Source of the DNA: Ciona intestinalis
Taxonomy: Eukaryota > Chordata > Ascidiacea > Phlebobranchia > Cionidae
Reading direction: 5' to 3'
Assembly: GCF_000224145.3 (NCBI RefSeq)
Contig: NC_020166.2
Span: 2,845,561-2,909,560 of the forward strand
DNA length: 64,000 nucleotides
Below are positions 10,628 to 22,000 of this stretch, one piece after another (the first letter of the stretch is position 1; each line of letters begins with the position of its first letter). The notes beneath the pieces are model-generated. The model searched no databases, was not told the origin of the DNA, and worked only from the letters and a program-made list of their open reading frames with translations. Both the position numbers and the translations under genes were made by a program.

Positions 10628-13600
10628 ATGGCAACTACGGTTAAAGATATTTTGCTCTTCGTACCGAATTTAATTGGTGAGTAAGTTTTTTTGTTTGTTT
10701 TGCGAATGCTAACGATTTTTTCGTTGCAGGATACGTCCGTGTAGTGCTTGCCATTGCTTCAGCCTATTACATGCCGTTTGATTACGTCACTGCTTCGTTG
10801 TGTTACGCCGTAAGCGTCGGCTTGGACGATTTGGACGGCTATGCTGCCAGGGCTTTAAACCAGGTAAGTTTTGATAGTGTTATGAAATATTAACAAGTGT
10901 CGTGGCTCCAAACCATGCATTATAACTAAAAGATACAGGTTTAATGCCTTATACAGGTTTAAAGGATGCAGGTTTAATGCCTAAAACGAATATATGTATA
11001 TAAGTTACGTATAGGTGGCAACTTACATGGTACTATGGGGAAATGGGCCACATTTAGCACATAGTATCCAAATATCTGATCGAGTTTTAAACAATGAACA
11101 ACGGTCTATGGGAGTCGTGAAAATACGTTTTTCTAATTCTTCGAATGTTATTTTCATTACTACCAAATGAGACGAGTATTAAAAAGTTTAATTAGGTCAT
11201 GTTTTCATGTAGTGCTCAAAGTTTGGGGCAATGTTGGACCAATTGACGGACAGGGCAGGCACTGCTACACTGGTGATGACACTCAGCTATTTTTATCCCA
11301 AATACATGTTCTTGTTCCAAATGAGGTATAGTAGTTGGAATGTTAAACTATATAGTAGGGTGGGGGAGATGAGACAATTTTTGCACATATTATCCAAATA
11401 TCCTGACCGTGTTTTAAATAATTAACAGCGGTCTATAGGAGTCGTTAGAATACAGTTTTATAATTCTTAGAATGTTCTTTGTTTACTGCCAAATGAAACG
11501 AGAAAATCGAATGAAAAGGTGTCCCATCTTCCCCCACTGTATACTATATATTTTTGTATATCATAAACTTGGTCCAAATATGTTGTGGAATTTTAATAAT
11601 TAATAAAAATTAAGAACCTCTTTTAAAATAAGTTTCTAGTTTGTTATTAAAGCTTGTTAAAATTATAGAAACACTTGTCTGTTCATTTAGTAAATTAAAT
11701 AATGTAAATCAACTGCTCAGTGCCTTGAGAACTGTATTCAGTAGTATAGTAGGATGGGGGAAGATGGGACATCTTTTCATTCTATTTTCTCGTACATTTT
11801 GGTAGTAAACAAAGAACATTTTAAGAATTATAAAACCTTGTCCTCGCGACTTTTATAGACCATTGTTATTTGTTTAAAATACGACTAGGATATTTATATA
11901 TTTTGTGCTAAAGGTGTCCCATCTTCCCCCACCCCACTATATATCTAATTAAATATAAGAATAAATCAAAATAAGAGCAGTTTGTGCATTTAAAACATAG
12001 CCTGTATAAAATATGAGAACTTTTTTATAAAATTAAGTAAAATGCAGCGTATGCCTATTAAACCCAGAGACAATGGGTTCGAGGCTTGTCGCTACTACCA
12101 TTGTGGGCGTATATGTATCCTTGGGCAAGACACTCAATGGCAATTGCTCCAAACCAGTGGTTACTAATGTGTTGTTTAAATCATTAGTCATGCATAAATA
12201 AAAATCCCAAAAGTAACATACAACTTGTATAAGGTAGCACGACGTGTATGAAACAGAACACCTGTGTTATAACGACTGTCGTTTTCCGGCCACACGAGGA
12301 TAAAGGAAGTTTGTTCATTCATTCATTCATTCATTCATTCACTCCTTGTACTTACAAAAGAATATGTTCCAGCTTAGTAATTGATATTGTCTGTCTACTG
12401 GATGCACTCTCNNNNNNNNNNNNNNNNNNNNNNNNNNNNNNNNNNNNNNNNNNNNNNNNNNNNNNNNNNNNNNNNNNNNNNNNNNNNNNNNNNNNNNNNN
12501 NNNNNNNNNNNNNNNNNNNNNNNNNNNNNNNNNNNNATGTCTTGTTCCAAATGAGGTATAGTAGTTGGAATGTTAAACTATATAGTAGGGTGGGGGAGAT
12601 GAGACAATTTTTGCACATATTATCCAAATATCCTGACCGTGTTTTAAATAATTAACAGCGGTCTATAGGAGTCGTTAGAATACAGTTTTATAATTCTTAG
12701 AATGTTCTTTGTTTACTGCCAAATGAAACGAGAAAATCGAATGAAAAGGTGTCCCATCTTCCCCCACTGTATACTATATATTTTTGTATATCATAAACTT
12801 GGTCCAAATATGTTGTGGAATTTTAATAATTAATAAAAATTAAGAACCTCTTTTAAAATAAGTTTCTAGTTTGTTATTAAAGCTTGTTAAAATTATAGAA
12901 ACACTTGTCTGTTCATTTAGTAAATTAAATAATGTAAATCAACTGCTCAGTGCCTTGAGAACTGTATTCAGTAGTATAGTAGGATGGGGGAAGATGGGAC
13001 ACCTTTTCATTCTATTTTCTCGTACATTTTGGTAGTAAACAAAGAACATTTTAAGAATTATAAAACCTTGTCCTCGCGACTTTTATAGACCATTGTTATT
13101 TGTTTAAAATACGACTAGGATATTTATATATTTTGTGCTAAAGGTGTCCCATCTTCCCCCACCCCACTATATATCTAATTAAATATAAGAATAAATCAAA
13201 ATAAGACCAGTTTGTGCATTTAAAACATAGCCTGTATAAAATATAAGAACTTTTTTATAAAATTAAGTAAAATGCAGCGCCTGCCTATTAAACCCAGAGA
13301 CAATGGGTTCGAGGCTTGTCGCTACTACCATTGTGGGCGTATATGTATCCTTGGGCAAGACACTCAATGGCAATTGCTCCAAACCAGTGGTTACTAATGT
13401 GTTGTTTAAATCATTAGTCATGCATAAATAAAAATCCCAAAAGTAACATACAACTTGTATAAGGTAGCACGACGTGTATGAAACAGAACACCTGTGTTAT
13501 AACGACTGTCGTTTTCCGGCCACACGAGGATAAAGGAAGTTTGTTCATTCATTCATTCATTCATTCATTCACTCCTTGTACTTACAAAAGAATATGTTCC

Positions 13601-14832
13601 AGCTTAGTAATTGATATTGTCTGTCACTGGATGCACCTCCATGTCTCTGTTATGAATGGAGCACACCATAAGTCAATGGGATTGGATAGCAACCCAATCA
13701 TGAAGCTCTATTATACATCAAGGGTAAGATACTGCCAGTGTTGCATGTCTTTAACTATCTGCTCAGAAATTGCTGGGAAAAAAGACTAAGAGACATACCA
13801 ACGATAAATCAAAATTTTGGTATTCATAGATATGTAAATTTGAAATTTCTTTAGTATTTTAGAAACTAGAAACGATCAAAGTTGAGTAAAATTTTTTCTT
13901 ATGGGAAATCCCAGGCATTGTAAAAACGGCCGATTTTTTTACTCCAGCGTTTTTTACACGCGAATTTTTTAGAAGCCGTATCGTTTTGCAAACTTTGGTG
14001 GTACCTTTAGGATAGATTTGAGCAGCATCTTTTTTCAAATACAAATTTCCATTTTTTCTTTAGTACGCCCCTTTAACCAAAATACTACTGATTTTACCTA
14101 ATGATTTTTTATCAAAACTGTTTTTGAAAAATTAAACCAGTACCTATTTATAGTTATATCCTTAACCAAAACATACTTTTGGTCTATGATTGATATTGTT
14201 AAAGCATTGATTTACACATACGGTGTTTTAACGTCTGTCATTTTGATTACTTATTCCCTATTTTGGTTGTTTTTCAATTTTCGTTACCGTATTCGATAAG
14301 GTAAGTTATCTTTTACAGCCTTTCTTGTTCTTCATGTGTGCTGGTAATGAAACGTTCTACATCATGCTCTATCTTCTTCATTTCACAGAAGGACCTATTG
14401 GTAAGCGATGTTAGATTAGTGAAAAATCATAGGACTAAACAACCTTTATTTATAGTAGGGTGGGAAAGATGGAAAACCTGTTTATTCTATTTTCTCATCT
14501 TATTTGGTAGTAAATAAAGAACATTTAAAATAATTATAAAACCGTGTCCTCACAACTCCCATAGACCGTTGTTAATTGTTTAGAACAAAATTAGAATATT
14601 TGAATATTACGAGCTAAAAGTGTCCACCTCCCCCTACCCTGCTCTATTCCTTAACCTATGTTTTTGCATCATGTTATCATTCACAGTTTTGGGCATGAGT
14701 CTGTTTCGTGTTTGTCTCTTCGTTTCCTCTCCAATCATGGCAGGAAAGACGTTGATCAGTATCATACACCTCACGGACGCTTCTATTCGCTTGTGTGCAA
14801 TTGATGCGGATCATAGAAATAAGTCAAACTAA
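10628..14832 (+). CDS. CDIPT: CDP-diacylglycerol-inositol 3-phosphatidyltransferase (phosphatidylinositol synthase)
   Basis: Six exons (10628-10676, 10730-10863, 11213-11325, 13603-13723, 14319-14400, 14687-14832) give 214 aa, close to the 213 aa of the human enzyme. It makes phosphatidylinositol from CDP-diacylglycerol and inositol in the ER membrane. The CDP-alcohol phosphotransferase signature is complete: Asp52-Gly53, Ala56-Arg57, Gly66, Asp70 and Asp74. Conserved family stretches are easy to see: LLFVPNLIGY near the start, HWMHLH, IYYTSR-like YYTSR, and CAGNETFY. The C-terminus ends in DADHRNKSN, like the basic end of other animal CDIPT proteins. Intron 3 is inflated to 2277 bases by a near-perfect duplication around an N-run (12412-12536), so the true intron is probably about 1.05 kb. 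A polyadenylation signal lies at 15042. The gene diverges from the CUB-EGF-sushi gene upstream and converges on the one downstream. Confidence 0.96.
11031..11195 (-). mobile_element. Family-A MITE, right end lost
   Basis: Runs almost into the CDIPT exon 3 acceptor at 11212. Confidence 0.8.
11351..11549 (-). mobile_element. Family-A MITE
   Basis: Full length; in duplicated intron 3 copy 1. Confidence 0.9.
11745..11942 (+). mobile_element. Family-A MITE
   Basis: Full length; duplicated intron 3 copy 1. Confidence 0.9.
12050..12351 (+). mobile_element. tRNA-derived SINE, duplicated copy 1
   Basis: Lacks the A box; tail is a TTCA run; CDIPT intron 3. Confidence 0.82.
12412..12536. other. Assembly gap, 125 N
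   Basis: Lies between the two copies of the CDIPT intron 3 duplication. Confidence 0.99.
12581..12779 (-). mobile_element. Family-A MITE
   Basis: Duplicate of 11351-11549. Confidence 0.9.
12975..13172 (+). mobile_element. Family-A MITE
   Basis: Duplicate of 11745-11942. Confidence 0.9.
13280..13581 (+). mobile_element. tRNA-derived SINE, duplicated copy 2
   Basis: Same element as 12050-12351, in the second intron copy. Confidence 0.82.
14215..14300 (-). repeat. Third dispersed repeat family, worn copy
   Basis: Inverted match to the TTTTCGTTACCGTA core; ends 18 bases before CDIPT exon 5. Confidence 0.4.
14451..14646 (+). mobile_element. Family-A MITE
   Basis: Full length; CDIPT intron 5, ends 40 bases before the last exon. 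Confidence 0.88.
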
Positions 14833-15041
14833 GTCCAGGAATAGTATTTTCGGCTACCGACTAAAGTTAGTTGGTCGCGATTACTATTGGTTGCCGCGGT
14901 TTTGAGCTTACGAGTTAACACGTGGGTAACGTTGTATGTGATTGTTTCAGTATACTAGTTTAGTCGGTAGCCGTTGCTACCCAAGTGCTACAATTTCTTG
15001 CCCAATTTGCTGATTTTTACCAGTTGAATTATAATATTTTA

Positions 15042-15047
15042 AATAAA
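15042..15047 (+). promoter_or_regulatory. Polyadenylation signal of CDIPT
   Basis: AATAAA 210 bases after the CDIPT stop codon; the first one met downstream. Confidence 0.7.
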
Positions 15048-15129
15048 GTTAAATTAAAAATCACAGAATTCTATTTTGATACTCTTTAGTTCGTAAAAGT
15101 GTCGGTCAAACATTAGAAAAAATTAGCAA

Positions 15130-15560
15130 TAAAGTTTTATCAGTTCGCGCCGCTGTGGGCATTCAGTAAAGAAATGCAACTCTTAAAAAGGTTGTGCATA
15201 CATATGGTAGGGTGGGGGAAATGGGACACCTTTGTCTTGTATTTTCTCGTCCCATTTGGTGGTAAACAAAGAACATTCAAAGAATTACAAAACCGTATCG
15301 GCAACTTCCATGGACCGTTGTTCGTTGTTTAAAACACGATCAGGATATTTAAATATCATGTGATACAGGTGTCTCATCTTCGCCTACCCAACTACATAAA
15401 AAAAATAGTAAAAAGTTACCTGAACTAGTGTGTATTGACCCCCCTCCTTGAACCAGTAACAATCAGTGTTAGAAGGGTAGGTCGACGTTGGGTTCTCTTC
15501 TGTGGGGAATCCCGGGGTTTTAATAATTTCTCTTGGCTCCGCAAGTCACCCCCACAATCT
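15130..15560 (-). pseudogene. Relic copy of CUB exon and flanking intron from the 645-8951 gene
   Basis: 15420-15560 repeats the first CUB exon at 7539-7684 with high identity, and 15130-15200 repeats the neighbouring intron at about 7445-7515. A family-A MITE (15205-15397) has since landed between them. A one-base loss in the Glu-Pro-Arg region shifts the frame, and no signal-peptide exon or further CUB exons are present nearby. A second matching block (15660-15800) copies the region upstream of the parent gene (9410-9545), in the same order, so this was a segmental duplication with the middle lost, not a retrocopy. It is not expected to make protein. Confidence 0.8.
15205..15397 (+). mobile_element. 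Family-A MITE
   Basis: Full length; inserted into the relic CUB copy after the duplication, since the parent lacks it. Confidence 0.88.
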
Positions 15561-15572
15561 TGATATATAGAT

Positions 15573-15656
15573 TCAAGCGAGGTGTATGAACACCCATGTT
15601 ATAACGACTGTCGTTTTCCGGCAACGCGAGGATAAAGTAAGTTACATTCATTCAAT
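15573..15656 (+). mobile_element. SINE, tail end
   Basis: Joins the relic CUB copy to the copied upstream block. Confidence 0.75.
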
Positions 15657-15659
15657 TAA

Positions 15660-15800
15660 CTCCTGCTTGAAGTGGCTTGTTAACAAGAGTGTTTTGGGGG
15701 AATTTGTTGTCAAACTTAAGATAAATAAATTACAACCGTATGGTAGCAGCAAAGAGAAGTAAAGAAATACTTTAATTGAGTTCTTAATGGTTACCTGCGT
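15660..15800. repeat. Copy of the region upstream of the 645-8951 gene
   Basis: Matches 9410-9545 with visible substitutions (AAGTGGCTTGTTAACAAGAG shared). Part of the segmental duplication that left the relic CUB exon. Confidence 0.78.
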
Positions 15801-15962
15801 ACTTCCAATTTTAGGCTCATTTTTCAGATGTACCAATTTTTGTCACAAAATGTTTTTTCGCGTTTGACATGCATTTTTGCATCATTTTGCAATAACTTAT
15901 GTCGTCTTCCAGTTTAAAAATACTCGAAATCAATCACACATCGTATAAACATTGACACAAAC

Positions 15963-15968
15963 TTTATT
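15963..15968 (-). promoter_or_regulatory. Polyadenylation signal of the 16034-22470 gene
   Basis: AATAAA on the minus strand 66 bases past the stop codon at 16034, a normal spacing for a compact 3' UTR. Confidence 0.75.
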
Positions 15969-16033
15969 CGTCTTCAAATTTTCAATATTCAAACTATATA
16001 TGTACAAAACAGGAACAAATGAAACCCAAGACC

Positions 16034-19000
16034 CTATGGAACGTCCCTCACGAATTTGTTCTCAAATATTTCAGACGCGTCACTTTCGCTCGTGACGTCA
16101 TCATCTTCGGTTTCGTCACTGCTGATACTGATCGAACTGATAGAAGCAGCGTCTTGCAGCTGCTTAAGTTTTGCCTGGGATGCAGTCATGGCGTTGTTCA
16201 TGCTTGTGACTTGTCCAACTTTCATCCAAGGCCTAGAACAACATCAGTCTAAACTACTCGGCATATAAGAAACACGAGGTGTTGACAATCTAATCTATTC
16301 AATATAAATCTAAACTGTTGTAATAATACCATGAAGCTCTCAATCCTGTGTTTATAGAGTTGGACAATTCTTGTTTAACGAAACACAGTTCGGATCAGGT
16401 GCTACGAAATGCGTAACAGACACAAACCAACCCCAAGAAATCAGCTGTAATACATTGCGTGAATCTAACCCTGATCAGCTGGTTTCGGAAATTCTTTTTT
16501 AACGAAAACAGTTGTGATCAGGTGCTACGAAATACGTAATGGACAAAAAAACTGTCCAGCAAGTATGAATAGTATAATGTAAGAGATATATATTTCTCTT
16601 ATATAGCATTGTCAGTCTATTATTCATATAGAATAATTCTAATCTTATCTACTTCGCTGCTGTTCAATGAAAGCCACACTTTCTAGAAGAGTTTATGGTA
16701 TATAGTCTAACTTGGCCTTCAGTAAGCTTCGCCGTAGAACTTGACTAAAAATAGAGAACTTGACTACGAAATTTAAAATAAGAATCCCGTAAAGTTAAAA
16801 CTATATAGAATCTCACTAACCATTTGTATGCGACCCACAAGCCAAATATGACGATGTTTATGAACAAGGCAAGCCCAAGCACAACCATGGCAACCGTCCA
16901 TGCGTCTACACCACCATCGCTTTGCTCTAACGCCTCAGCTCCTGGTTCGTCCGCTAAACAACAAATTTAAACCGCTGGCGTAAAAATTGTTCCGGGTTCT
17001 CGCGTGCGCTGAACGCTGATATGCATTTGCAGTAGGCCGGACCAAATATTACGTGAGACTTATGAAATATATCCAGCATGGAAAAAAGTTCCAGGCCAAA
17101 ATATCAAACCTATTCTTCTATGTCGTTCAGCCTATCACCCAGGGTTGGCGTCGCGATGGCGACTAAGTTATTATGTTGGGCAGATAATAGTTCAAATTTC
17201 AATCCAAAACAAAATGTTTCATAACACTGGAAACTGGTCAGCCAGCCTATTATAGCGTGTATTAGGTTATTCAAATCCTACTGTTTATTTAAACGTTAAG
17301 CAAGTATAAAGCCCAGCATATCAAATTTACCTAAACTGTTTGTTTGGTGTAAAATTAAAAGGCATAAACAAACATTTAAACTCTTGATTTATCGTGTGTG
17401 TAATTTCACAGCTATACAAGTCTTAATCCTAAAGCTCAACACTCGTTTTTCAAGAAAGAAATTGCTTACCTATGCAGTCTGGCATTTTGTCGGACCATGT
17501 TTCGTTCTCATAACACGTCAAGTTACTCTGCCCTACGAGTGTGTAACCGTCCGCACAAGAGAATTGAACGACAGCATTTACGTCGAAACGTTTTCCCTCC
17601 TCCACGTACGGGATACCGGGGTTAATGCATCCAGTTTCTGGCTCCACTTTGTCAGTTTTCGTGCCCACGACGCCAGTTTCTGCGTCAAATAAGTATCTTA
17701 ACTCATATAGTAGGGCAAGGAAAAATGGGACACATTTTCTTTCAATTTTCCCGTCCGATTTGGAAGTATATTATAAAATCGTATACTATAACGACTTCCA
17801 TAGACCGTTGTTAATTGTTAAAACGCGTTCATAATAACATACAGTAGGATGGGGGAAGATGGGACACTTTTTAACTTTATTTTTTCGTCCCATTTAGTAG
17901 TAAACACAGAACATTCAAAGAAATATGAAACTATGTCTTCATGACTCTCATAGACTGTTGTTAATTGTTTAAAACACGTTCAGGATATCTGGATATTATG
18001 TGCTAAAGGTGTCCCATCTCCCCCCACCCTACTATATATATTTTGTGCTAAAGGTGTTCCTACACTCTACTAAATATTATTCTATATTCTAAATAACACG
18101 TACACCGCACTTTTTTGTGTTTCTAATAAGTTCAACGAAAAATTCATGTTAGTATAAAAACAAAACATTTTTATAACGCCTTTTGGTAAAATTAGATAAA
18201 ACAAATCAGCATACCTGTTTCGCAATGTGCACCTTCATGAGTAATTTCACATTCGCATTTGTATTCAGTATCAGACACAACTGTGCATGTTCCACCATTT
18301 AAACATGGTTGTGAATCGCACACCCCTAGAGCTAGAAATGCATGTTTCTGTTGATATTTCATAAAACACATTCCAAGCTAGCCTTATAACAATACAATAC
18401 AGCTGTACTTTTCCCTACAGGTTTACAGTAGGGTGGGGGAAGTCGGGATACCTTTTCGTTCTATTTTGTTGTCCCATTTGGTAATAAAAGAATTATAAAA
18501 GGTATCCTCAAGACTCCCATAGACCGTTGTCAGTTATTTAAAACACGATTACGATAATTGTATTTTATTTGCTAAGGTCTCCCGTTTACTCCCACTCTAC
18601 TATATACTAGCCTTGATGTCGCAAACCACAAACAAAAATAAAAATATTTTATCCAGTCTGAAAATTCGATTATAAGGTGAAACATTTTCATTAAATTGGG
18701 TAAAATGCTCGTAATAAACAGATGTACAAATACATCTTAATAACTATATTACATAATATATTAACCTATTTTAAAACAAGTCATCTGTCATACTTTTTTA
18801 GCTTTAAAACCTCTTAATGTTTAACTGATGAAATAATAACTCATATCACAGTTATAATTAAACTGTTATAATTTTAGGTTTAAATCCTTTACATGTTTAA
18901 CTTACAAAAATATTAACTTATGTATATCACATTTACAACTAAACTTTTCCATTTTAGGAATAAAACCTACTTAATGTTATAGAGCATTAACTTACGTGTG

Positions 19001-22000
19001 TCACAGTTATAACCGGTCCAGAATGGAGGACAAGTACAAGTGTATCTGTTATCACCATCCACACATGTTCCACCGTTCTTACAAGGGTCGTCAGCACATT
19101 CGTCTATGTTTATCTCACACTGTTCGCCGGTGTACCTTTTATAAGAATGTTATATAAATTAAAATGGAAGATGCCAGTAAAAGATTCTAAAAATGTCATA
19201 GTATAGTAGGGTAGGGGAAGGCGGGAGACCTTCAGCACATAATATCATTAAAATATACTGATCGTGTTTTAAATGATTAACAACAGTCTATAGGAGTCGT
19301 AAGGATAAAAATTTATAATTTTTTGAATGTTCTTTGTTTCCTACTAAAGAACGAGAAATTAAAATAGAAATGTCACCCATCTTCCCCCACTCTACTATAT
19401 ATAAATTAAAATGGAATATGCTAGTAAACAATCCTGAAAAATTGCCATAGTTTAATTCAAAATACAATGTATGTATTACATATAAGAAACACTAGTAAAT
19501 GTTCTGATCCATACGCCTCGTGCCCCTACTAGTTATCACATATAACTTTTTGGGTGATTGCCTTCTGGTATCTAGTTTTTTAAATTACTTGACTGCCAAT
19601 TTAGACGAGCCATAAGGTCCACTGGGTTAAAGCAATTGCTGCTGTAAGTGTATTGCCCAGGACAAATACCCCCATAACGGTGGCAGCGTCGGACTCGAAC
19701 ATATACCGTATCAAACAATAAAATATCTCACCCATCGTAGCAATTGCATTGTGCAAATATTCCACCAGGTTTTATCGAACAAAATCCTCCATCGTGACAA
19801 GGGTTAGGGTTACATGGAAAATGATCTTCTTTAACTGCGTTAGTACACAATGTTAAACACACAAATATTTTGCGATTTAATTTATTATAGTGATTATTTT
19901 TTTAAACATGTTTGAGCACGAAGAAGGTATCATAAAATAAAATAAGATATAGTAGGGTGGGGGAAGATAGGACACTTTTTTTTCTTTTTTTCTCGTTATT
20001 TTGTAGTAAACAAAGAACATTTAAAGAACTATAAAACCGCATCCTTACGACTGCCATAGATCGTTGTTAATTATTTGAAACACGATCAGGATATCTGGAA
20101 ATTATGCGATACCTTTAGCACATAATATTCAAAACAATTAACAACGACCTATATAGGAGTAATAAGGCTACGGTTTTACAGTTCGTTGTTTTTAATCCCA
20201 ATTGGGATGATAAAATAGAAACAAACAACGTCCCATCTCCCCCACCCTACTATACATATAACATAGAAGTGTTATGAACGTACTTGTATAAGATGATGTA
20301 AATCCTCGAAAATTAGCGCTTGAATCGCTGTGGAAATGAATATCAATCGTTCCTATTCCAACCAGTTCTTCTGTCGGCGTCGTATACCTTAACGTACAAA
20401 AGAAATAACCTTATATAAATCATAGTGTTGGAATTGTACAAGCTATCCCTATACATGGTTCTTAAGAAACAGAATATATAAAAAAACGCAGCAAACTATA
20501 GCTTACATACTAGCCTGTGTTAAAGTTTACAATTATCAAATATAATTCGTGAAAAAACACAAGCGCCTTGCATCAAAGCTAAAAGAGAACTAACTGAAAG
20601 GACGCGGAAACGTTGCAGGAGGCAAAACGAAGACACCCGCGGCAAGACACGCGCGCATAAATGGCGCAATCTGTAATAATTAGATTACAAACTATTTGCT
20701 TTGTAAACGAAGGTCCAACCCTAGATCAAAGCATGCGCTGTGCAGTATAGTTCAAACTATTAGCATTTTAGGCAAACTGTTTGATGTCGTATCTTGGGTT
20801 TAAAAACAATTCAAGACTATACATTTTTATCCACATATGCAGTAATTGAATTTTTGTCTGCAATGTTTAAATATTTATAGTAGGGTAGGGGAAGAAGGGA
20901 CACCTTTAGCACATAGTATCCAAATATACTACAACGGTCCATGGGGGTCGTGAGCATACGGTTTTATAATTCTTTAAACCGTTTACTATACCAAATGAGA
21001 CGAGCAAATAGAATAAAAGGTGTCCCATCTTCCCCACCCTACTATATATTCCGTTTGTTTTAGCTTTAAACACTAACAGGCAGCATTTTTTTAAAAACTT
21101 AAAGTAACTATACAGCCTAATTCTCAAATCTTACCCGCAGAATTTTTTCCAACCAATTGAAGTGATCGACACATTGAGAAAATCAAAGTCACATGTCACG
21201 TTAGAATCGTTTTCTCCTATCTCAATCGACATATCCCAAATCTTGAACTGTGAAGTTAAATTGCACAATATGTTCATAAATACCTGTAACTCTTACGCTT
21301 TTGAATAAGATTGCTAATGCCTGTTAGGCGAATAGTATAGTAGGATGGGGGGAGTTGGGACACCTTTAGCACATGATAACCGAATCCTGATCGTGTTTTA
21401 ACAATTAACAATTACCGTTCTATGGTAGTCGTGAGGAAACGGTTTTATAATTATTTGAAGGTTCTTTTTTACTACCAAATGGGACGAGAAAATAAAAAGG
21501 TGTCCCATCTTCTTCCATCCTACTATAAGGAAAAATGTACAATTAATAAGCCTTTTGGTCGTACCTGAACAAGAGTACTGCCAGTCCCATCTCTGTACCA
21601 CAAGCAATCTATATTAGGTGGGTAGGTAGACTGTGGGTCTTCTGCACTTGGATAGCCCGGACTAGTAATAGCACCAGTTAACTCTGTGATTTCCCCACCG
21701 CATTCTTCTTCTTGGTTAGTCACGTCATAATCACTGTAGTTACCGTAGTTGTAGGTTCCATTGAAGCCATAGTTTCCGTAGCTTCCGTTATACGGTCCGT
21801 AGTTACCATAGGAACCGTTGTACATTCCATAGTTGCCATAACTACCATTATAAGGACCGTAGTTGCCATAACTTCCATTGTAAGGACCATAGTTACCATA
21901 GCTACCGTTGTAAGGACCATAGTTGCCATAACTACCGTTGTAAGGACCATAGTTACCATAACTACCGTTGTAAGGTCCGTAGTTGCCACCGGAATAGTTA

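Larger units (their letters stand above)
11311..12411 (+). repeat. CDIPT intron 3 duplication, copy 1
   Basis: Runs from the end of exon 3 through intron 3 to the first bases of exon 4, where it meets the gap. It matches 12541-13640 at a constant offset of 1230 with only about five single-base differences, plus a few more next to the gap that look like poor read ends. Likely two haplotypes placed side by side. Confidence 0.92.
12537..13640 (+). repeat. CDIPT intron 3 duplication, copy 2
   Basis: Second copy, opening with the last bases of exon 3 right after the gap and running into the intact exon 4. The gene model uses exon 3 before copy 1 and exon 4 at the end of copy 2. Confidence 0.92.
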
